Assembly: GCA_965208685.1 (NCBI GenBank)
Contig: CBDBPL010000007.1
Coordinates: 2,480,001 to 2,544,000, forward strand
DNA: 64,000 bases
Direction of reading: 5' to 3'
DNA from: JAJEFO01 sp965208685
Lineage (GTDB): Bacteria; Pseudomonadota; Alphaproteobacteria; Rhodobacterales; Rhodobacteraceae
A model generated the notes under the pieces. The model saw only the letters and a list, made by a program, of their open reading frames with translations. It was not told the origin of the DNA and did no database searches. Both the position numbers and the translations under genes were made by a program. Shown one piece after another: positions 36,088 through 42,604 of the stretch; within the stretch, counting starts at the first letter, position 1; every line of letters starts with the position of its first letter.

Positions 36088-36667
36088 TCACCGGCGATCC
36101 TGCAGGAAGCTGGCGCCGGGCAGCGCCAAACGTCCTCGGAATTGCCGCTTCTGAAGGAATGATGAACCCGCCGCCGCCCGTTTCCCCTCCGGCGTCACGT
36201 GTCCCGTCTCGTCCTTCAGCAACCGTTTCACAAGCGTCGGCAGCTCGACGGTCGCCAGCACGATCCGCCGTCCGCTGTCCGGCAGGGCGGCAAGGATCGC
36301 ATCCCCGCCCCGTGACCGGATTCTCCCGCACTGATCCCGGTCCCTGGCACTCCTCATCAGTTTGGCGAAGCTTGTACGGATCCGATTCCAGACCGCACGC
36401 ACGGACTCCGCCCGAATCCCGATGGCGACGATCGCGTCGGCCGGATTGCTGACCGCCTCCAGGTCGCCGAAAACGACCTTCGAAGTCACCTGCTTTGGCC
36501 AACCGGCGCTGCAGCTCCGCAACGAGAATCGTATCGCACATCCGTCGCCGTGCCGCCAGCAGCGGATGCGTTCCTTGCCAAAGGCGCAATGCCAGCGCTG
36601 CCAGCTCCGCCTTGCGGTCAGAGAAGCTCTCTCCGTCAACCCAATTGCTCACGCACTTTCGGTTCAT
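36088..36667 (-). pseudogene. Frameshifted gene of unknown family
   Basis: ATG 36667 is preceded by GGAGGAG, TTGACA and a 17-bp palindrome, so this was a properly equipped gene. The first 60 codons read as protein in one frame (SDRKAELAALALRLWQG, then RRMCDTILVAELQRRLAKAG). Near 36480 the protein-like sequence moves to the other frame and continues to 36088 (GDLEAVSNPADAIVAIGIRA, then LVKRLLKDETGHVTPEGK). A single frameshift in a gene of about 190 codons explains this. I do not recognise the family. It abuts cobS at the edge of the accessory island. Confidence 0.45.
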
Positions 36668-36683
36668 GGCTCTCCTCCAACGA

Positions 36684-36710
36684 AATTGTTGGCAACAATT
36701 CTGTTGTCAA
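36684..36710 (-). promoter_or_regulatory. TTGACA box with 17-bp palindromic operator
   Basis: A perfect TTGACA (-35, 36705-36710 on the minus strand) is followed by the palindrome aattgttggcaacaatt (36684-36700), then the ribosome-binding site and ATG 36667. The palindrome occupies the promoter spacer, the position of a repressor operator. The -10 (AATTTC) is poor. Confidence 0.5.
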
Positions 36711-36980
36711 CTTCGCCGTCTGGCTTGCCGGAATCCGTTGGTGCCTCGACCCGACCAGGAATTCTAGTGACCTTCCCTGCCGCGCAGCCAGGTCGCCGTC
36801 CGCTGATCTCACCCGTTGCACGCCAAGAGCAACCAGACCGCCCACACCGGAACGCACTTCGGTGCTGAGGCGATTCTCAGATCGTTGATGTCACGTTTCT
36901 TTTCCTGTCCAACTTGCGGCGGAGGAAGGTGCCATGACGGCTTTCTGTTCCCCGCTGCAACTGAACGGGAGAACAGAACG

Positions 36981-37115
36981 ATGGCATCAGCCACCCTCAC
37001 CGACGCCCAGGTCCGGGCGCTCAATCCGCGAAAATCAGCCCGCGACATCCGCGACGGGAAGCTGAAGGACTTCGGCGTCCGGGTGATGCCTTCGGGCGCA
37101 AAACGTCGAGGCTCC
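36981..37115 (+). pseudogene. N-terminal stub of a tyrosine integrase (DUF4102)
   Basis: From ATG 36981 the product reads TLTDAQVRALNPRKSARDIR and KLKDFGVRVMPSGAKR, which is the N-terminal arm-binding domain of P4-type phage and island integrases. After about 45 residues similarity stops and the frame becomes Pro/Arg-rich noise; the catalytic Arg-His-Arg-Tyr domain is absent. This marks a former integrative element. I found no attachment-site repeats. Confidence 0.75.
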
Positions 37116-37429
37116 GAACCACGCCGTCCTGCAGCCGGTACCGGGTGCAGCCGCCCTCGCGCGTGCGGACCACCGCCGCGCCCTCCTCTCCCAGAGACCT
37201 TCCAGATACGCTACCGCGCCCTGATGCCGAGGAACGTGGTTCCCGTCTTCCTGCGTCATGACTTGCGCTTCCTGCCCAATGCCCCCGAAAGCGCACCGGC
37301 GGCCGATTCGTGCGGCACTCGGCCGACACGCCTCCCAAGACAATGAACAAAAATGCCGAAGTCAAAATAGCTGGGCTACGCCCTCCAAGGGACGACTGCA
37401 TTGACGTTGCGCCCGCGGTTCGGCACTAT

Positions 37430-37444
37430 GATTGCACCGCAATC
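37430..37444. promoter_or_regulatory. Inverted repeat upstream of fitAB
   Basis: gattgc-acc-gcaatc is a perfect 6-bp inverted repeat 41 nt before the fitA start. TTGACG at 37401-37406 and TATGAT at 37427-37432 lie beside it, though 20 bp apart. A plausible autorepression operator. Confidence 0.45.
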
Positions 37445-37484
37445 GCGAATGGCCGATTGCCCGAAAAGAATGGAGCGCAAGCAC

Positions 37485-37727
37485 GTGGCAAGCATCACGA
37501 TTCGAAATTTGGACGACGATGTGAAGACTCGCCTCCGGGTTCGGGCGGCGGACCGCGGCCGATCCATGGAAGAGGAGGCACGGCGGATCCTGCGGGATGC
37601 GGTTGGTCAAAGACCGAGTTCTCGGAACCTCGTGAGCATCATCCGTTCGCACTTCGGGCCGGACAACGGTGTGGATCTGGAATTGCCTGCGCGCGAACCT
37701 GGACGTGAGCCTCTGTCCTTCGATTGA
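37485..37727 (+). CDS. fitA: FitA-type ribbon-helix-helix antitoxin
   Basis: An 80-aa antitoxin. ASITIRNLDDDVKTRLRVRA followed by GRSMEEEARRILRDAV is the typical FitA/StbC RHH DNA-binding domain. The C-terminal tail with two Pro and several acidic residues would wrap the PIN partner. I prefer GTG 37485, preceded by GGAG 9 nt upstream and giving the usual MASITIRNL N-terminus; ATG 37470 is the alternative. fitB follows 14 nt later. Confidence 0.88.
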   Translation: MASITIRNLDDDVKTRLRVRAADRGRSMEEEARRILRDAVGQRPSSRNLVSIIRSHFGPDNGVDLELPAREPGREPLSFD

Positions 37728-37741
37728 ATGGGCAGGTGGCC

Positions 37742-38167
37742 ATGAACGTGCTGCTTGACACCAACGTGGTGTCTGAGTTGATCCGCAAGGAGCCGGAACG
37801 CTCCGTCGAAAGATGGGCCGCAGGACTGCCTTTGGAATCCTTGTTTTTCTCAGCCGTCGGCGAAGCGGAGTTGCGCTACGGCGCGGCCATCCTGCCCGCG
37901 GGCCGACGCCGGGAAACTCTGGTCGCAGATATTGAGCGCATGTTGCGCAACGCATTCGAGGATCGCGTGCTTCCCTTCGACAGCGACGCTGCCCGGGAAT
38001 ATGCATACATTGCCGCCATGCGCCGTTCCATCGGTCGCATTGTCCCGCTGGGAGATGGTCAGATCGCCGCGATTGCCCGCTCGCACGGAATGTCTGTTGC
38101 CACGCGCAATGTCAGGGACTTCGAAGACACCGGAGTCGAGACCGTAAACCCTTGGACGGCGGAGTGA
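37742..38167 (+). CDS. fitB: FitB/VapC-type PIN-domain toxin
   Basis: A 141-aa PIN ribonuclease, toxin partner of FitA. All four acidic active-site positions are visible: D6 in LLDTNVVSEL, E41 or E43 in SAVGEAELRYG, D105 in LGDGQIAA and D126 in TRNVRDFED. ATG 37742 gives the usual MNVLLDTNV start, with AGGTGG just upstream; an in-frame TTG 18 nt earlier is unlikely. The pair is intact although surrounded by broken genes, as expected if its addiction function keeps it. Confidence 0.9.
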   Translation: MNVLLDTNVVSELIRKEPERSVERWAAGLPLESLFFSAVGEAELRYGAAILPAGRRRETLVADIERMLRNAFEDRVLPFDSDAAREYAYIAAMRRSIGRIVPLGDGQIAAIARSHGMSVATRNVRDFEDTGVETVNPWTAE

Positions 38168-38530
38168 GCAATACGACAGAGGCCTCTGTGCGGGTCAGGA
38201 TCGACGCGCTGTTCGCGGACGCAGGCTAAGACCTCACTGATGGGTCGCGCGGGTTGTTCGAACACGCGCTGCCCGACGGCACGCAAGCGGACTACGTGCA
38301 CTGCGACAGGCAGGGACGGCCCATGGCGGCGCTGGAGGCCAAATGGCCAAGCATCGACCCGGTCAGGGCACTGGACCGGGGCCGCCACTACGCCGAACGG
38401 CTCGGCGCGCCGTTCGTGTTCCTCTCCAACGGTGAGGAGGTGCGGTTCCGCGACCAGGAGGCCGCGGCGATCCGCGCAACGAGAATGGTCATTTCGGATC
38501 CGGACCGGCGGCTACGACGGGGCTGGCCGG
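38164..38530 (+). pseudogene. Type I restriction HsdR N-terminal remnant with in-frame stop
   Basis: The translation from GTG 38164 runs to a TAA at 38227-38229 and continues in the same frame: LFEHALPDGTQADYVHCDRQ, GRPMAALEAKWPSIDPVRAL, then GRHYAERLGAPFVFLSNGEE. This matches the N-terminal nuclease domain of HsdR and related DEAD-helicase restriction subunits, with the D...ExK nuclease residues (E-A-K in ALEAKW). Similarity ends around 38530, and the helicase, HsdM and HsdS are absent. The residual start overlaps the fitB stop. Confidence 0.75.
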
Positions 38531-38772
38531 GATTCCGGAAACAACGGATGGCCCGCGACCCGGTGCTGTCCGCGACACTCCAGCGTTGTTCCTGGTCCAT
38601 GTCCGTCAAACCGGTTTGTCCTCTGCCCGTCGGTCATCCATGGCGCTCCTGTGCGGTCTCGTTCCACGCCGTGCGGCCCCCCTGCCTGGCGCGGAAGTCA
38701 GGCAAGGAATTGCCGCATCTGGGGATCCTGCTCAACCCTAGGGCCAAGCTCTGAGAGACTTGGAATCGCAGC

Positions 38773-40170
38773 CTACGAGCCTCCGGCACGAGACGCGCCC
38801 AAAGATCCCGGCGCCGGGTATTCCAGCGTCCCGGCGATCTCCGCGATCATGTTGTCGGGAAACTCCGGCAGCGGGAGACTTCCGGCGGCACGCCATTGAG
38901 CCACCGTTGCTTCGGTCGATGCCGTGCGCTCCTCGTCACGGCCCGGATCACGTCCAAGGTAGAGCGTCTGCGACGGATAAGCAAAACAGGCGCCGCTCTC
39001 GGCAACGATCTCGACGATGCGCAGGTAGATGTCCTCGCGTATGCCTGTGAACTCGTTCCAGTCCGTGGACGCAATGAACACGAAAAGCTCGATGTCGAGC
39101 GAATGTGCGCCAAAATTCACGAACCGGACCCGGCATGGTTCCGGCAGGGTCTTCGGATGCGCATACAGCATGCGCCGAAGCTCGACGAGAAGGTACCGCA
39201 TCTGGTCCGGAGAGGTGTCGTACCCCACCTGGAGCACGGTATGGAGACGCAGCATGTCACGTACGCCGTAGTTCTCGATCCGTATCGTCGACAGCTCCGC
39301 GTTCGGGACGGTCACGAGCGTGCGGTCAAGCGTCCGGATCCTGGTGGACCGAATGCCGATGTCCTCGACAGTTCCGAGGTGGTCTCCGGCACGGCAGAAT
39401 TCGCCGATCCTGACCGGGCGGTCGGCCACCAGGACGAATCCGCCGAAGAGGTTCTCGAGCGTCTTCTGTGCCGCGAGAGCGACGGCAAGGCCCCCGATCC
39501 CGAGACCGGCCAGCAGTCCCCCGATGTTGAAACCGAGATTCTGCAGCACGCTCAGGACCGCCAGAATGCCAATGAACGCCTTTGCCGCCCTGCGGCCCAG
39601 CGGAACGAGCGTGGCGGTCGCGGTGTTCTTGCTGGCGGCCAGCCTGGATTCCACGTAGCCCGAGGCCAGGTCGACCAGGCGGGAAAGCAGCCATGCAACC
39701 GATACGAAGATCAGGACCTTGCAGACGACGGAAAGCACCGCAGCTGCGTGCGCCGGCAACTGAAGCGTGAACGCCCCGCCATAGAAGACGGCCACCGTTG
39801 CCGCGAGCCGGGTCGGTGCGATGACCCGATCAAGCAAGGACCTGTTCCACGCGGTCGTGCTGCGGTCGGCAAGGGACCGCAGCACGCGAAATGCGGTTCG
39901 GACTGCGACGGCGCTGACAAGCCATGCAAGGGCGAGCAACGTCGCAAGAGTGAGCCATTGCCATGGGTCAAGTTCGAGCAGGCGCAGCCCCGCGATCCCG
40001 GTCCATTGCAGCGGATCGCCGCCCGCGCTTTCCGCCGTCGATCCGGCGGCAGTCTGCGCGACGGACGCCGGTGCGCATGAAAGCACGGAAAGGCCTGTCA
40101 GCAGTGCCCTTGCCGGCCAGGCACTGCCTGAAGCTTGTTTCCCGTCGGGTATTGAGAAGAGTGTGTTCAT
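38773..40170 (-). CDS. Small-conductance mechanosensitive channel family protein (MscS)
   Basis: A 465-aa MscS-family channel. The N-terminus (1-40) has a signal-like hydrophobic segment. Several helices follow (about 68-90, 115-140, 145-170, 195-220). The pore helix is GLLAGLGIGGLAVALAAQK, followed by the Sm-like beta domain with PVRIGEFCRAGDHLGTVEDI. The C-terminal cytoplasmic vestibule is complete. Such channels vent solutes on hypo-osmotic shock. ATG 40170 follows the FGase-family gene by 101 bp on the same strand, so it may be the last gene of that unusual operon. The frame runs on upstream to 40524, but only as antisense of the neighbour. Confidence 0.9.
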   Translation of the reverse strand: MNTLFSIPDGKQASGSAWPARALLTGLSVLSCAPASVAQTAAGSTAESAGGDPLQWTGIAGLRLLELDPWQWLTLATLLALAWLVSAVAVRTAFRVLRSLADRSTTAWNRSLLDRVIAPTRLAATVAVFYGGAFTLQLPAHAAAVLSVVCKVLIFVSVAWLLSRLVDLASGYVESRLAASKNTATATLVPLGRRAAKAFIGILAVLSVLQNLGFNIGGLLAGLGIGGLAVALAAQKTLENLFGGFVLVADRPVRIGEFCRAGDHLGTVEDIGIRSTRIRTLDRTLVTVPNAELSTIRIENYGVRDMLRLHTVLQVGYDTSPDQMRYLLVELRRMLYAHPKTLPEPCRVRFVNFGAHSLDIELFVFIASTDWNEFTGIREDIYLRIVEIVAESGACFAYPSQTLYLGRDPGRDEERTASTEATVAQWRAAGSLPLPEFPDNMIAEIAGTLEYPAPGSLGASRAGGS

Positions 40171-40271
40171 CGTTCGTGTGTCCTTTCTGTTGATCGTTGT
40201 CGGGAGCGGCCACTGCCCGCCCTTCGTAATCGGCTCATGCGCCCGGTCCTGGCCCGGACATGTTCGATGCC

Positions 40272-40964
40272 TCACATCCGCCCAGCCAGCGCCGTCAGTG
40301 CCGCGCGGACGATCCGGCCCTTTTCCGGATTGGAAAGAAATGGCGCCCTCGACAACTCGAGCTGCAGCCAGGGCATTTCCGTCGAATGGTGGCGCGTGAT
40401 GTATCCGCCGCTGAACGGATCGTTGATCGTCACGTTCGGGCCGAGCAACTCCTCGAAACAGGATTTCAGCGCCGTGATCCAGTCCCGCGGACAGGTTCCG
40501 TCGCCGTGGCCAAGGCAAACCCACGGCCGCTCCTTGCCCGGGTCCGGTCCCACCGGTGGCCCCTTCGCAGCCATCGTGTGGCAGTCGACGGCAAGGCGTG
40601 CGGTCCTCCCAGCGGCCAGTTCGGTCAGCCGTCGGTGAAAGGGCCGGTGGTAGCGCTCGACCAGCTGCCCGGCCACGTCGTCGGACAGGGGCGTGCGGTA
40701 GACGGGAACGTTCCAGCAGGTATGGGTCTTGACGATGCCGTCGCGCCTCCGGTCGTCCTCGGACCGGTTCATGTCGACGACGGCGCGGGCGATGTCCGTC
40801 GCGTGAAACGCCGCGACAAACGGCTTCAGGCCCAGATAGATTTCGGCCGCGCCTTCGTCGCCGTCCTCCGCGATCTCACGCGGCGTGAGCGCGCAGCAGG
40901 GAGCGACCTCGGGTGGTACCGTCAGCCCGGCATGGGGCACAGACAGCAGGAACGGCAGGGTCAC
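40272..40964 (-). CDS. N-formylglutamate amidohydrolase family protein (GTG start)
   Basis: A 230-aa zinc amidohydrolase of the FGase family. The opening LLSVPHAG with H11, VVDMNRSEDD at 62-71, and AVDCHTM at 125-131 are the conserved metal and active-site blocks. The family cleaves N-formyl-glutamate or other N-acyl amino acids. No hut genes are nearby, so histidine breakdown is not the role. The GTG start at 40964 overlaps the stop of the gamma-glutamyltransferase gene by 4 nt (GTGA), showing coupled translation. It is third in the ATP-grasp operon. Confidence 0.88.
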   Translation of the reverse strand: MTLPFLLSVPHAGLTVPPEVAPCCALTPREIAEDGDEGAAEIYLGLKPFVAAFHATDIARAVVDMNRSEDDRRRDGIVKTHTCWNVPVYRTPLSDDVAGQLVERYHRPFHRRLTELAAGRTARLAVDCHTMAAKGPPVGPDPGKERPWVCLGHGDGTCPRDWITALKSCFEELLGPNVTINDPFSGGYITRHHSTEMPWLQLELSRAPFLSNPEKGRIVRAALTALAGRM

Positions 40965-42604
40965 CTCGTCGGCCCGCCGGCGGCGCCGTCCCTGCGCGGA
41001 TCGGCGACGCCGGTCAACAGCCCGGACCCGTGGTCGCGAACCACCATCTGGACGCATCCCATGTAGAAGCTGAAGGCTTCCCGGGGCACGACCTCGAATC
41101 CGTGCCTGAGGAGCCTCGACGGCACGTCGTCGCGTATCCGGGACGCTTCCAGCGAAACCTTGCCGTCGAGCGAACAGTGAATGCGCGGCGCCTCGACGGC
41201 GGCGAAAGGCGAGGAATGCCGCATCCTGAGCAGGACCTGCAGGATCGACGGCGCGATCCGTTCGCTGCCCGGCGATCCGATGGCGATCCAGGGCTTGCGG
41301 CCGCGGAATATCACGGTCGGGGCCACGCTGGCCCACGGAACGGCATTCGGCCTCATGTAGTAGGGGTGCGACGGGTCACTGAACTCGAAGGCGTTCATGT
41401 AGTTGTTGTAGAGGAAGCCGAGTCCGGGCGTGGCGCAGCAGGAGCCGTAGACGTTCTCGATCGACTGGGTCAGGGCGACGACGTTGCCGGCCTCGTCCAT
41501 GACGCACAGGTGAGTGGTCTCGCCGTGGCTCTGAATTCTTCTGGCCATCTGCCGCGCAACGCGCTTGGCGTATTCGGTGCCGATCATTTCGCGGCTCGAC
41601 ACCTGGGAATAGAAGTTCGGGTCGTAGGGCCGGTCCTGCCGGTCGAGGGACGCCCTGCGGATCGTCTCCGCAAGGAACACGGCGCCGAGCGGCGTGTCCG
41701 GATCGGCGGCGCGGCCGGACAGGTTCTGGTAGACGTTCAGCATTTCGACCAGCGTCCGCCCCGCGCCGGGCGGCGGCATCGTGAACAGCCGGCCTGCGTC
41801 GAAACGACCGGTCAGCGGACGCCGCTCGATCGGATGAGGGATCTGGGCCAGATCGTCCTTCCGGATCAGCCCGTCATTCGCCTCCATGTCCCGGTGGATC
41901 ATCTCGGCCGTTTCGCCCAGGTAGAACTCTTCCATGCCCTGGCGGGCGATGCGATCGAGCGTCACCGCCAGCGTCGGCTGCCGAAATGTTCGCCCTGGAC
42001 GGAGCGCCCTGCCCTCGTCGAGAAAGAACGGCGCTGCCGTGCCCTCCAGCAGTCGCCGGCGCTCGCGCCGGGTCAGCGCATGTTGCAGCGTGCTGACCGG
42101 ATAGCCGTCCTGCGCCAGTTCGACGGCGGGTTCGAAGACCGTTGACCATCCGAGCCGGCCGTAGCTGCTGAGCACGTAATGGTAGGTCGCCAGCGTGCTT
42201 GGCACCGTCGCGGCGCGATAGCCCCGCCGGACCTCGCTCCGGCGATCGGAAAACACTTCGGAAACCGCCCGGTACGGCGCCCGGGACGAGCCGTCCAGGG
42301 CGAAGGTGCGCCTCGGCTCGGCCAGATGGACGAGCATCATGGCCTGGCCGCCGATTCCAGAGGCTGCGGGCTCGCAGACGCCCAGCGCAAGCGCCGCGGC
42401 GACGGCGGCGTCGACCGCGTTGCCGCCTTCCTCCAGCATCCGGACGCCCGCGCGGGTCGCGCAATGATGCTGGGTCGAGACCATGCCCTTCCGGGAGACG
42501 GCGATCCGCTGCGGTTCCACGTCCCTCTCCGCTTGCGCCCGCCGTGCGGCGCGGCGCCCGCCGCGCCGCACGGCACCGGCGCGGTCTCCGGAACCGTCGC
42601 TCAT
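40961..42604 (-). CDS. Gamma-glutamyltransferase family protein, no signal peptide
   Basis: A 547-aa Ntn-hydrolase of the gamma-glutamyltranspeptidase family, which self-cleaves before a threonine. The nucleophile is T363 in GETTHLCVMDEAGNV. SGIGGQAMMLVHL near 82-94 and the substrate Arg R108 (SSRAPY) are conserved. The N-terminal 35 residues are Arg-rich with no hydrophobic segment, so it is predicted to stay in the cytoplasm, whereas most bacterial GGTs are exported. ATG 42604 overlaps the upstream ATP-grasp stop by 4 nt. Activity could be gamma-glutamyl transfer or cleavage of an amide made by the neighbour. Confidence 0.9.
   Translation of the reverse strand: MSDGSGDRAGAVRRGGRRAARRAQAERDVEPQRIAVSRKGMVSTQHHCATRAGVRMLEEGGNAVDAAVAAALALGVCEPAASGIGGQAMMLVHLAEPRRTFALDGSSRAPYRAVSEVFSDRRSEVRRGYRAATVPSTLATYHYVLSSYGRLGWSTVFEPAVELAQDGYPVSTLQHALTRRERRRLLEGTAAPFFLDEGRALRPGRTFRQPTLAVTLDRIARQGMEEFYLGETAEMIHRDMEANDGLIRKDDLAQIPHPIERRPLTGRFDAGRLFTMPPPGAGRTLVEMLNVYQNLSGRAADPDTPLGAVFLAETIRRASLDRQDRPYDPNFYSQVSSREMIGTEYAKRVARQMARRIQSHGETTHLCVMDEAGNVVALTQSIENVYGSCCATPGLGFLYNNYMNAFEFSDPSHPYYMRPNAVPWASVAPTVIFRGRKPWIAIGSPGSERIAPSILQVLLRMRHSSPFAAVEAPRIHCSLDGKVSLEASRIRDDVPSRLLRHGFEVVPREAFSFYMGCVQMVVRDHGSGLLTGVADPRRDGAAGGPTR

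Noticed and set aside
40272..40964. Histidine degradation (hutG) role for the N-formylglutamate amidohydrolase homologue
   Set aside because: No hutH, hutU, hutI or hutF is near, and the gene is translationally coupled to a GGT gene.
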